The notes under the pieces were generated by a model. It saw only the letters and a program-made list of their open reading frames with translations. It made no database searches and was not told the DNA's origin. Both the position numbers and the translations under genes were made by a program. Of a DNA stretch of 42,530 nucleotides, positions 8,635-16,297 are shown in pieces. Position 1 is the stretch's first letter, and every line of letters starts with the position of its first letter. Origin of the DNA: Lachnospiraceae bacterium. GTDB taxonomy: Bacteria > Bacillota > Clostridia > Lachnospirales > Lachnospiraceae. The stretch is taken from positions 1 to 42,530 of the forward strand of contig JAFYWD010000219.1 of the NCBI GenBank assembly GCA_017558205.1, read 5' to 3'.

Positions 8635-9489
8635 ATGGCAACACTGGGTAACCCAAAGAATACCATTGAAGTATTACAAAAATACAACTTTAATTTTCAA
8701 AAGAAGTTTGGTCAGAATTTCTTAATAGATACTCATGTTCTGGATAAGATTATGAAAGAATCCGGAATAACAAAAGAGGATATGGTTTTAGAAATTGGTC
8801 CAGGTATCGGCACCATGACCCAATATCTGGCAGAAGCTGCCAGGGAAGTGGTAGCAATAGAAATTGATAAAAATCTTATTCCCATTTTGGAGGATACTCT
8901 TTCTGAATATGATAATGTTACCGTGATTAATGAGGATGTATTAAAGGTTGATATCAGAAAGTTATCTGAAGAGAGAAATCAGGGGAAGCCTATTAAGGTA
9001 GTAGCAAATCTTCCCTATTATATAACTACACCCATTGTAATGAGTCTGTTAGAGAGCAGGATTCCCATTGACAGTATTACCATCATGGTTCAAAAAGAGG
9101 TGGCAGAAAGAATGCAGGAAGAACCGGGAAGTAAGGAGTATGGAGCCCTGTCACTGGCAGTACAATATTATGCAAAGCCCGAAATTGTAGCCAATGTTCC
9201 TCCTAATTGTTTTATGCCAAGACCAAAGGTGGGAAGCAGTGTTATACGACTGACACTTTATGAAAAACCACAGGTAGAGGTTTCTGATGAAAAATTAATG
9301 TTTTCCCTTATCAGGGCATCCTTTAATCAGAGAAGAAAAACGCTGGTAAATGGAATAGGAAATGCTTCTAATTTAAATATTTCGAAAGAACAGGTTATGA
9401 AAGCCCTGGAAAGGATGGGGCTGCCTCCTACCATAAGAGGTGAAATGCTGTCTTTGGAGCAGTTTGCAGAATTATCAAATCTTTTATAA
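8635..9489 (+). CDS. rsmA: 16S rRNA (adenine(1518)-N6/adenine(1519)-N6)-dimethyltransferase RsmA (KsgA)
   Basis: It dimethylates two adjacent adenosines in the 3' terminal helix of 16S rRNA, a late check on 30S assembly. KKFGQNFLID near residue 22 is the family entry motif. EIGPGIGTMTQYL near 54 is the SAM site, and NLPYYITTPIV near 125 carries the NLPY catalytic motif. The C-terminal helical domain contains FNQRRKTLVNG. The 284-residue length is typical. It forms an operon with tatD and ends at a strong terminator. Confidence 0.97.
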   Translation: MATLGNPKNTIEVLQKYNFNFQKKFGQNFLIDTHVLDKIMKESGITKEDMVLEIGPGIGTMTQYLAEAAREVVAIEIDKNLIPILEDTLSEYDNVTVINEDVLKVDIRKLSEERNQGKPIKVVANLPYYITTPIVMSLLESRIPIDSITIMVQKEVAERMQEEPGSKEYGALSLAVQYYAKPEIVANVPPNCFMPRPKVGSSVIRLTLYEKPQVEVSDEKLMFSLIRASFNQRRKTLVNGIGNASNLNISKEQVMKALERMGLPPTIRGEMLSLEQFAELSNLL

Positions 9490-9491
9490 AT

Positions 9492-9526
9492 AAAAAAGAG
9501 AATTCCCGATGAATTCTCTTTTTTTT
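9492..9526. terminator. Strong bidirectional terminator between rsmA and nanK
   Basis: A perfect 14-bp stem (AAAAAAGAGAATTC with its complement) closes a five-base loop. The A-run and T-run make it work in both directions, for rsmA and for the leftward nan operon. Confidence 0.92.
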
Positions 9527-9545
9527 ACTTGTATGATGAGAATCA

Positions 9546-10427
9546 TTATTTTAATTTCTTATAGGCCTGATAATAAGCACCAAGTAAACCGGCTTTATTA
9601 CCTAAAGAAGCACTGGAAATCTTTACATTGGAAAAGCTTGGCATAATAAAGAAATCTTTCTTTTCTAAGATTTTTCTGATAACAAGTGGCTGTTCCATAA
9701 TTCCTCCTCCTAAAATAACACAGGAAGGATTATAAATATGAATCAGACTTGCCAGTCCCAGCCATATTTCATCTACCCACTTATCAAGAACTGCCAAAAC
9801 TCCGGGCTCATCAATACGTGAGAAAATAGCCCGTCCGTTGCAAAGAGTATTGTCATATTCCATAGCCAATTTAACAAGACCTGTAGTGGAAGCGTATTTT
9901 TCGTAGCAACCATCAAAGTAATCATTACCTTGTAACCTGGCATCATGATGAGTAATAATGGCACCGAACTCACTGGCACAGTAACCGGAGCCATAATAGA
10001 TTTCCTTGGAAATTACGGAAGCTCCACCTACACCGGTTCCATAGGTCAGCATGAGAAAATCATCGTAATCCTTTCCACTGCCGAAAGCAGCCTCACCTAA
10101 AGCAGCTGAATTTACGTCATTTTCAACAGCTACCGGTACATGAAAACGTTCCTCCAAGGTTTTGCCAATCTGTACCCCGGTATAGCCCGGAATATTTTGA
10201 TTGGCATAAATAATATATCCGTCCTTTGAATGAACCTGGCCGGCGGTACTTACACCAATAGCATCAAAGTCCTTTTCCTTTTCAACTAAGGAAATAAGAG
10301 TTTCTAAAATATAAGGTCCACCTTTCCCGGCATTGGTAGGTACTTCATTAACATTTAATAAGATACCGTCAAGGCAGGTACCATATTTAATAGAGGTACC
10401 ACCCACATCAAAAACAAGAATTTTCAT
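9546..10427 (-). CDS. nanK: ROK family kinase, probable N-acetylmannosamine kinase
   Basis: Expected to phosphorylate ManNAc to ManNAc-6-P, the step between NanA and NanE. The N-terminal phosphate-binding loop VFDVGGTSIKYG starts at residue 5. VENDVNSAALGEA near residue 120 contains the ROK Asn-Asp catalytic region, and LTYGTGVGG near 147 is the second phosphate loop. The usual ROK zinc motif with three cysteines (CxCGxxGC) is replaced here by a segment with one Cys (GNDYFDGCYEKYAS), a variant also found in some Firmicute ROK kinases. At 293 residues it has kinase length, and it lacks the HTH of ROK repressors. The specificity is inferred from its place as third gene after nanE and nanQ. Confidence 0.87.
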   Translation of the reverse strand: MKILVFDVGGTSIKYGTCLDGILLNVNEVPTNAGKGGPYILETLISLVEKEKDFDAIGVSTAGQVHSKDGYIIYANQNIPGYTGVQIGKTLEERFHVPVAVENDVNSAALGEAAFGSGKDYDDFLMLTYGTGVGGASVISKEIYYGSGYCASEFGAIITHHDARLQGNDYFDGCYEKYASTTGLVKLAMEYDNTLCNGRAIFSRIDEPGVLAVLDKWVDEIWLGLASLIHIYNPSCVILGGGIMEQPLVIRKILEKKDFFIMPSFSNVKISSASLGNKAGLLGAYYQAYKKLK

Positions 10428-10448
10428 AATATTTACCTTTCAAAAAAA

Positions 10449-10898
10449 TTAAATATGAACTTTACATACTGCCTTTTTTAAATAGGTATCTTCCGTAACC
10501 TGAATATTAGGCTTATGAGGCTCTCTGGCCATACAGATCACAAAGTTACCGGGACCTACAATGCAGGAAGCAACAAATTCTGAATCTGCAAAAGCTGCAT
10601 CACTTTCCTGATTATAGTCTTCTAAGGTAACATTGTGACAGTCACCGGTATCAATTCTTTCAGTTCCTACAAGGTCAATCTGAATATCCATATAATTTTT
10701 ATGAACTTCGTAACGACGTTCTTCTAAGGGCTGGGCCTTTGTTTCCATTACATTGATATAAACAAGATCTCCATCAACGGATGTTTTACCTAAAGGAAGC
10801 TTGTTTAAATCATTAGAAGAAATAAACTGAATAGCTTTATCAAGATTTTTGGAAATACCCTTATAGTTATTTAAATTAGATAATTTATCGTAAATCAT
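10449..10898 (-). CDS. nanQ: YhcH/YjgK/YiaL family protein, probable N-acetylneuraminate anomerase NanQ
   Basis: YhcH-family proteins are small cupin-like beta-barrels; NanQ (YhcH) of E. coli speeds the opening or anomerisation of sialic acid before the aldolase. The 149-residue length, the HKNYMDIQ motif near residue 84, the acidic EDYNQESDAAFAD region and the MAREPHKPNIQ segment near 127 (a probable metal-binding His) fit the family. It lies eight bases after nanE and 21 before nanK, all on the minus strand, which supports the sialic acid role. Confidence 0.88.
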   Translation of the reverse strand: MIYDKLSNLNNYKGISKNLDKAIQFISSNDLNKLPLGKTSVDGDLVYINVMETKAQPLEERRYEVHKNYMDIQIDLVGTERIDTGDCHNVTLEDYNQESDAAFADSEFVASCIVGPGNFVICMAREPHKPNIQVTEDTYLKKAVCKVHI

Positions 10899-10906
10899 AC
10901 TTCCTC

Positions 10907-11605
10907 CTATTGAATGGCTTTATAAAAACGTTCTGCGATTTCCAAGGGTCTGGTAATAGCACCACCGACAACAACTGCGTGTGCTCCTAACTCCAGCATT
11001 TTTTTCGCCTGATCAGGATAATGAACCTTACCCTCGGCAATCACTGGAATTGAAAGTGTCTTTACAAGCTTTTCAACTAATTCAAAATCAGGTCCGTCTA
11101 CCTTGGGAGAGTAATCAGTATAGCCGCTTAAGGTAGTACCTACAATATCAACACCACATTTTTCTGCATTAATACCCTCTTCCAAAGTAGAAATATCTGC
11201 CATAAGAACAATATCAGGATATTTTTCCTTAATCCGGGCGATAAATTCATTGATGGTAGTTCCATCTCCACGTTCTCTCTGAGTACAGTCAAGAGCAACA
11301 ATATCAGAGTCTGCTGCTACCAGCTGATCTATTTCTTCCATAGTGGGAGTAATGTAGGAGGCATAACCTTCTACAACACGTTTTACAAGTCCGATTACAG
11401 GTAAGCCGGTAGATTTTTTAATTTCTACAACATCACGGATGCTGCTGGTACGTATACATTTACTTCCTGCTCTTTTGGCTGCTTCTGCGAAAAAAGGCAT
11501 TAAAGACATTTCTTCACAGTACATAGGTTCATCCGGTAAAGCCTGACAAGAAATAATAATGGAACCTTTGGTGGCTTCCAGAATCTGGGATAAACTCTTC
11601 TTCAT
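10907..11605 (-). CDS. nanE: N-acetylmannosamine-6-phosphate 2-epimerase
   Basis: It converts ManNAc-6-P to GlcNAc-6-P, which then enters amino sugar breakdown. The 232-residue TIM barrel shows the family segments SCQALPDEPMY near residue 20, IGLVKR near 75, ADISTLEEG near 140, GTTLSGYT near 157, VIAEGKVHYPDQA near 190 and the phosphate-binding AVVVGGAITRP near 212. The ATG at 11605 has GAAAGGAAGG upstream. It is the first gene of the leftward nan operon, driven by an extended -10 promoter. Confidence 0.95.
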   Translation of the reverse strand: MKKSLSQILEATKGSIIISCQALPDEPMYCEEMSLMPFFAEAAKRAGSKCIRTSSIRDVVEIKKSTGLPVIGLVKRVVEGYASYITPTMEEIDQLVAADSDIVALDCTQRERGDGTTINEFIARIKEKYPDIVLMADISTLEEGINAEKCGVDIVGTTLSGYTDYSPKVDGPDFELVEKLVKTLSIPVIAEGKVHYPDQAKKMLELGAHAVVVGGAITRPLEIAERFYKAIQ

Positions 11606-11657
11606 AAATAACCTTCCTTTCTCAACAAAAAATAATTATACATAAGTACTTGTTGTA

Positions 11658-11695
11658 ATTATAACACGATTATCAGTAAATGAAAATAAATTTCA
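11658..11695 (-). promoter_or_regulatory. Extended -10 promoter of nanE-nanQ-nanK with overlapping palindromes
   Basis: On the minus strand TGTTATAAT (11666-11658) is an extended -10 element, with TTTTCA (11686-11681) 17 bases upstream as the -35. A near-palindrome, GTTGTAATTATAAC on the plus strand (11652-11665, two symmetric mismatched positions), covers the -10. A second one, TGAAA-N5-TTTCA (11681-11695), covers the -35. These are candidate operator or catabolite-control sites (inference). Confidence 0.6.
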
Positions 11696-11883
11696 ATAAG
11701 AAAACAATAAAAAAAATTTTGTATCAATAAAATGAAGTGAAACCAGATAAATAATAGAAACATAATGCACAACAATAGGGAAAAAAAGAGGTATTTTTTA
11801 ATAAATATAATGAAAAGCAGGTATGGAAATATGAAAATAAATATCAAATAATAATTAGAAATGAAAATATTTTTAAGATAATA

Positions 11884-11924
11884 TTGACAAATATATGTCT
11901 ACATTGTACAATCCGAATATGTAG
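11884..11924 (+). promoter_or_regulatory. Promoter of the sialic acid transporter operon with overlapping operator-like repeats
   Basis: TTGACA at 11884-11889 and TACAAT at 11907-11912 are separated by 17 bases, nearly consensus. The perfect palindrome ATTGTACAAT (11903-11912) covers the -10. CTACAT (11899-11904) and ATGTAG (11919-11924) form a wider inverted repeat over the -10 and the start site. A repressor bound here would block initiation; the RpiR-type protein encoded in the operon is the likely candidate. Confidence 0.78.
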
Positions 11925-11962
11925 TAACAAACTATCACAAATCTTAAAGGAGGAAAAATAAG

Positions 11963-13345
11963 ATGAAAAAGTTACTTGCGTTACTTTTAGTTGGAGCTAT
12001 GTCACTTTCTATGGTAGCATGTGGCGGTTCCACAGCAGAAGCACCTGTAGAAGAGGCTCCTGCAACAGAAGAAGCAGCAGCTGAAGAGGCTCCTGCAGAA
12101 GAAGCAGCTACAGATGTAGCAGCAGCTACAGAGATTACACTCTGGACATATCCTATCGGAAACTGGGGAGATCAGGCAACACTTGATACACTTCTTGGTG
12201 ATTTCGAAGCAAACACAGGAATCAAGGTAAATGTTGACTTCCTTACATATGCTGACGGTGATGACAAGGTTAATACTGCTCTTGAAGCAGGAACAGCTCC
12301 TGACCTTATTATGGAAGGACCTGAGCGTCTTGTTGCTAACTGGGGAGCAAAAGGAAAAATGGTAGACATTTCCGATTTATTTGATGACACAGACAAAGCT
12401 GAAATCAATGCAGCAGCTCTTGCAGCATGTTTTGATGGATCAGGTGCAGCTTACGAATATCCTTTAGTTATGACAGCTCACTGTATGGCTATCAACAAAA
12501 CTGTATTCGAAGCAGCCGGTGCTATGGAGTACATCGATGAGGCAACTCATACATGGACAACAGAAGACTTCCTTGCAGCTATGGACAAGGTTTATGCTCA
12601 CACAGGAGCACAGGTTGGTGCTGTTTACTGTGTAGGACAGGGTGGAGACCAGGGAACACGTGCTTTAGTTAACAACTTATACGGTGGAACCTTCACAACA
12701 GCTGATCATACAGCTTACACATGGGATGATGAGAAAAACGTACAGGCTCTTCAGACACTTTACGATATGGACTCTGTAGCATTTGATGCCGGTATCGCCG
12801 GTGGAGATGAAATCGCTTTATTCTACAACGGAACTTTAAATGTTGCTTTCTGTTGGAATATTGCTCAGCAGTTAAATCCTAACTCTGCTAACACAGGTGA
12901 AAATTTAACAGCTAACGGTGATGAAATCATGTTTATGGCATTCCCTTCTGAAAACGGAACAGATTCCAAACTTCAGGGTGGTATCTGGGGATTCGGTATC
13001 TTTGATAACGGAGATGCTGCTAAGATCGAAGCTGCTAAAACATTCATCAAATATATGTGTGATTCTGAAAAAACTGCTGATGCTGTAAAAGCTGCTAACT
13101 ACTTCGCAGTTCGTGATACAGCTGAAGGTGCAGACCTTTCTACAATTTGGGCTGACAACGCAGTTATGGCTGAGTACAGCGTATTAATGCCTCTTCTTGG
13201 AGATTACTATCAGGTAACAAGTGGATGGGCTGAAGCTCGTACACAGTGGTGGAACATGTTACAGCAGGTTGGTGCCGGTAATGATATCGCAACAGTTGTT
13301 GCTGAATACTGTGGTAACGCTAACGCAGCTGCAAGTGCAAACTAA
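11963..13345 (+). CDS. ABC transporter substrate-binding lipoprotein, probable sialic acid binding
   Basis: An extracellular sugar-binding protein of the family 1 class, tethered by lipid. The signal peptide ends in the lipobox SMVAC with Cys20 as the lipidated residue. Residues about 24-52 form a low-complexity Ala/Glu/Pro linker built of EEAPA-like repeats. The remaining 400 residues form the two-lobed binding fold with many aromatic residues. AAAGGAGG lies nine bases before the ATG. Codon use (GCT, CTT, GGT) and higher GC than neighbours suggest high expression. Its place before two permeases and nanA argues for N-acetylneuraminate or a derivative as ligand; the exact form is not visible. 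Confidence 0.9.
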   Translation: MKKLLALLLVGAMSLSMVACGGSTAEAPVEEAPATEEAAAEEAPAEEAATDVAAATEITLWTYPIGNWGDQATLDTLLGDFEANTGIKVNVDFLTYADGDDKVNTALEAGTAPDLIMEGPERLVANWGAKGKMVDISDLFDDTDKAEINAAALAACFDGSGAAYEYPLVMTAHCMAINKTVFEAAGAMEYIDEATHTWTTEDFLAAMDKVYAHTGAQVGAVYCVGQGGDQGTRALVNNLYGGTFTTADHTAYTWDDEKNVQALQTLYDMDSVAFDAGIAGGDEIALFYNGTLNVAFCWNIAQQLNPNSANTGENLTANGDEIMFMAFPSENGTDSKLQGGIWGFGIFDNGDAAKIEAAKTFIKYMCDSEKTADAVKAANYFAVRDTAEGADLSTIWADNAVMAEYSVLMPLLGDYYQVTSGWAEARTQWWNMLQQVGAGNDIATVVAEYCGNANAAASAN

Positions 13346-13384
13346 TTAATTACTACCGACAGTAAATAGTATCTTAAAAAATAA

Positions 13385-13409
13385 GCCCTTCCCCTTCGAG
13401 GGGAGGGGC
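13385..13409 (+). terminator. Intercistronic hairpin / attenuator after the binding-protein gene
   Basis: GCCCTTCCCCT pairs with AGGGGAGGGGC over an 11-bp GC-rich stem with a three-base loop, followed by a weak ATTTTAATT. Such hairpins between a binding-protein gene and its permeases protect the upstream message and lower downstream transcription. Confidence 0.8.
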
Positions 13410-13435
13410 ATTTTAATTGAAAGGGGGTTATCTCT

Positions 13436-14344
13436 TTGACGAGCCCAAAATCCGGTACCATGTCGCGGCCTCGCCGACTGGTAATTCATGAAACAGTAAC
13501 ATCTTATTTGTTTCTTTTGCCTTTTTTACTTTTCTTTGTGGTATTTGTAATTTATCCCATGTTCATGTGTGTATACACCAGCTTCTTTGATGCTACCATG
13601 GGACGAGAAGATATTTTTATAGGTTTTGAAAATTATAAAACATTATTTGCAGATAAAGTATTCTGGATTGCCCTGAAAAATACTATGGTTATTGTACTTG
13701 TATCAGTACCTGTTACCTGTATTTTTTCACTTTGGGTAGCCACTGTAATTACTAAGATGCCGGTGGCAGCCACATCAGCCTTCCGTTGTATCTTTTATCT
13801 TCCGGTAGTAACCGGTTCCGTAGCAGTAACCATGGTATGGAAATGGATGTATAATAATTATTATGGTATTGTCAACTATCTGGGTACAAATCTGGGAATA
13901 CTGGATAAGAATATTAACTGGTTGGGAGATCCTAAATATGCATTATGGTGTATTATCATAATCTTAATTACCACTTCCGTAGGTCAGCCCATTGTACTTT
14001 ATGTTTCAGCTCTTGATAACGTGGATAAGTCTTTGATAGAAGCAGCCGCTGTTGATGGTGCTACGGCAACTCAGGCCTTCTGGAAGGTAAAATGGCCTCA
14101 GATGATGCCAACTACTCTTTACATACTGGTAATTACCATGATTAACTCCTTCCAGTGTTTTGCATTGATTCAGCTGTTAACACAGGGTGGACCAAGTAAT
14201 TCTACCATGACTATTATGTTCTATATTTATTACAATGCCTTTAAGCTGTTTAAGTACGGTTATGGTAATGCCATGGGTGTTGTTCTGGCAATTATCATCG
14301 CAATTTTATCTGCTATCCAGTTTAAGGTAGCAAAGGAAAAGTAG
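13436..14344 (+). CDS. Sugar ABC transporter permease (MalF type), probable sialic acid importer
   Basis: One of two membrane subunits of the importer. Six hydrophobic helices are visible, the first at about residues 22-46. The cytoplasmic EAA loop EAAAVDGATATQAFWKVKWP lies near residue 200 and contacts the ATPase. The start is taken as TTG at 13436 because AAGGGGG (13421-13427) sits eight bases upstream. The next in-frame ATG (13460) has no ribosome binding site. A rare start codon together with the hairpin upstream should keep this subunit below the level of the binding protein. Confidence 0.92.
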   Translation: MTSPKSGTMSRPRRLVIHETVTSYLFLLPFLLFFVVFVIYPMFMCVYTSFFDATMGREDIFIGFENYKTLFADKVFWIALKNTMVIVLVSVPVTCIFSLWVATVITKMPVAATSAFRCIFYLPVVTGSVAVTMVWKWMYNNYYGIVNYLGTNLGILDKNINWLGDPKYALWCIIIILITTSVGQPIVLYVSALDNVDKSLIEAAAVDGATATQAFWKVKWPQMMPTTLYILVITMINSFQCFALIQLLTQGGPSNSTMTIMFYIYYNAFKLFKYGYGNAMGVVLAIIIAILSAIQFKVAKEK

Positions 14345-14362
14345 GAAAGGAGGAGAAGAATT

Positions 14363-15277
14363 ATGGATAATAATAAAACAACAGATATGAACGCCATAAA
14401 AGATAAAATTTATTATATTGTATCTTTTATTGCAGTAGTGATTGTAGCTATTCTTTTTACCTTCCCACTTTATTGGATTATTACAGGAGCCTTTAAAACA
14501 GGTAAGGAAATTAATGCCACCAGCCCTATCTGGATTCCTACGGAATGGGTATGGGATAACTTCCAAAGATTAATGGCAAAACGTACAGCTCCTATCCTGG
14601 GATGGGAAATAGGTGGTATGACTATTGGAGCAGCTACCATACCGGGAGCTATCAGATGGTTATTGAATACAGTGGTTATGTGTGTTTCTTCCATGCTTTT
14701 AACATGTATTACTTCTGCTATGGCAGGTTACGTATTAGCAAAGAAAAGATTCTGGGGAAGAGTTACACTGTTTACCTTAGTAGTTTGTGCCATGGCGCTT
14801 CCTAAGCAGGTAATTTTAATTCCTTTGCTGAGAGAGATGAATGCCCTTCATCTTGCAGATACAGCCTGGGCAGTAATTTTCCCTATTGTAGGATGGCCTT
14901 TTGGAGTATTCCTTTTAAAACAGTTTTCAGAAGGTGTACCTACGGAAATGATGGAGGCCTGTCGTATTGACGGTGCTAATGAGTGGCGTACCTTTACTGA
15001 TGTAATTTTCCCTATGATCAAGCCGGGTGTAGGTGCCTGTGCCATCTTTACCTTTATTTCCGCTTGGAATGATTATTTCATGCAGTTGATCATGCTTACC
15101 TCCAGTGAGAAGCTGTCAATTGCCGTAGGTATTGCAACCATGCAGGGTGAAAGTTCAACAGACTATGGTCTTTTGATGTCCGGTGCAGCATTGGCTTCCG
15201 TACCGATTATTATCGTATTCCTTATCTTCCAGAAATACTTTACAAAGGGTATTACCATGGGAGCTGTTAAGGGTTAA
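14363..15277 (+). CDS. Carbohydrate ABC transporter permease (MalG type), probable sialic acid importer
   Basis: The second membrane subunit has an N-terminal helix at about residues 18-42, about six helices in all, and the EAA loop EACRIDGANEWRTFTDVIFP near residue 195. AAAGGAGG precedes the ATG and the gap after the first permease is 18 bases. No ATPase gene follows; the operon continues straight into nanA. It must therefore share an ATPase encoded elsewhere. Confidence 0.93.
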   Translation: MDNNKTTDMNAIKDKIYYIVSFIAVVIVAILFTFPLYWIITGAFKTGKEINATSPIWIPTEWVWDNFQRLMAKRTAPILGWEIGGMTIGAATIPGAIRWLLNTVVMCVSSMLLTCITSAMAGYVLAKKRFWGRVTLFTLVVCAMALPKQVILIPLLREMNALHLADTAWAVIFPIVGWPFGVFLLKQFSEGVPTEMMEACRIDGANEWRTFTDVIFPMIKPGVGACAIFTFISAWNDYFMQLIMLTSSEKLSIAVGIATMQGESSTDYGLLMSGAALASVPIIIVFLIFQKYFTKGITMGAVKG

Positions 15278-15300
15278 ATAGCAAGAAAGGATAGAACAAA

Positions 15301-16206
15301 ATGGATATGAAAAAATATCAGGGAGTATTTCCTGCATTATATGCCTGTTATGATGATAATGGAGAAATTTCTCCTGAAAGAGTAAAAGCATTTACACAGT
15401 ATTTAATTGATAAAGGTGTAAACGGATTATATGTTGGCGGTTCCTCAGGAGAATGTATCTACCAGAGTGTAGAAGACAGAAAGAAAACTTTGGAAGCATG
15501 TATGGAGGTTGCAAAGGGCAAAATTGTAATCATTGCCCATGTTGCCTGCAATAATACAAAGGACAGTCAGGAACTGGCAGCTCATGCAGAAGGACTGGGA
15601 GTTGATGCAATTGCATCCATTCCTCCTATTTACTTCCGTTTGCCGGAGCACGCTATTGCAAAATATTGGAATGATATTTCTGCAGCAGCTCCTAATACAG
15701 ACTTTATTATTTATAACATTCCTCAGCTGGCAGGTGTTTCATTAACCATCAGCTTACTTCGTGAGATGAAGAAAAATCCCCGGGTAATCGGTGTGAAAAA
15801 CTCTTCCATGCCTGTACAGGATATCCAGATGTTTAAGGATGAGGATGTAATCGTATTTAATGGACCCGACGAACAGTTTATTTCCGGTCTTGCAATGGGA
15901 GCCTGTGGCGGAATCGGAGGAACCTATGCAGCCATGCCTGAATTATTCATCAAGATGAGAGCTTTATTCTTAGAAGGAAAAATGGAAGAAGCAAGAGTAA
16001 TTCAGAACGATGTATGCAGAATTATTTACAAAATGTGCTCTACTAAAGGAAATATGTATGCGGTAATTAAAGAAATCATCAGAATTCAGGGTGGACCGGA
16101 TATCGGAAGCGTAAGAGCTCCTTTAGCAGAATTAATCGAAGAAGATCTTCCGATTTGTAAAGAAGCTGCTGCCATGATTACAGATGCTATTAAGAAATAT
16201 TGCTAA
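15301..16206 (+). CDS. nanA: N-acetylneuraminate lyase (sialic acid aldolase)
   Basis: It splits N-acetylneuraminate into ManNAc and pyruvate. The 301-residue TIM barrel is of the DHDPS/NAL class I aldolase family. Schiff-base Lys166 lies in GVKNSS, Tyr138 in YNIP, and GGSSGE near residue 47 binds the carboxylate of the substrate. These positions almost equal Lys165 and Tyr137 of E. coli NanA. The FNGPDEQFISGLAMGACGGIGGTYA segment is typical of lyases rather than DHDPS. AAAGGA precedes the ATG. Its place between the transporter and an RpiR regulator supports the assignment. Confidence 0.95.
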   Translation: MDMKKYQGVFPALYACYDDNGEISPERVKAFTQYLIDKGVNGLYVGGSSGECIYQSVEDRKKTLEACMEVAKGKIVIIAHVACNNTKDSQELAAHAEGLGVDAIASIPPIYFRLPEHAIAKYWNDISAAAPNTDFIIYNIPQLAGVSLTISLLREMKKNPRVIGVKNSSMPVQDIQMFKDEDVIVFNGPDEQFISGLAMGACGGIGGTYAAMPELFIKMRALFLEGKMEEARVIQNDVCRIIYKMCSTKGNMYAVIKEIIRIQGGPDIGSVRAPLAELIEEDLPICKEAAAMITDAIKKYC

Positions 16207-16275
16207 TTAAGGATACCAAGATAAAGTAATAGTTCAGCCATGACCAATCACATTGCTGATTTAAATCCTTAATTA
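16204..16275 (+). repeat. Long inverted repeat with internal short repeat between nanA and the RpiR gene
   Basis: TAATTAAGGAT (16204-16214, containing the nanA stop codon) is perfectly complementary to ATCCTTAATTA (16265-16275). The 50-base interior holds a second small stem TCAGC/GCTGA (16234-16238, 16255-16259). The inner 29 bases (16233-16261) resemble a segment at 40658-40687, matching at 25 positions with one gap. No T-run follows, so it is a message-processing or repeat element more likely than a terminator. Confidence 0.65.
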
Positions 16276-16297
16276 ATTAGGAGAAGAGGCCAAAATT

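Larger units (their letters stand above)
11606..11962. promoter_or_regulatory. Divergent nan control region (357 bases)
   Basis: This A/T-rich stretch separates the leftward nanE operon from the rightward transporter operon. It holds the two divergent promoters near its ends and about 200 bases of A-rich DNA between. I see no convincing gene here: a possible 62-codon reading frame on the minus strand is only poly-Phe/Ile/Leu from A/T-rich sequence and has no ribosome binding site. Confidence 0.75.

Noticed and set aside
9532..9550. Fur box-like sequence (15 of 19 positions to GATAATGATAATCATTATC) at the end of nanK
   Set aside because: It lies between two convergent genes, partly in the last codons of nanK, with no promoter or gene start to control. 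The likeness is explained by A/T-rich sequence.
11659..11847. Minus-strand frame of 62 codons in the nan control region
   Set aside because: Almost wholly Phe, Ile and Leu, no ribosome site, and it overlaps the nanE promoter.
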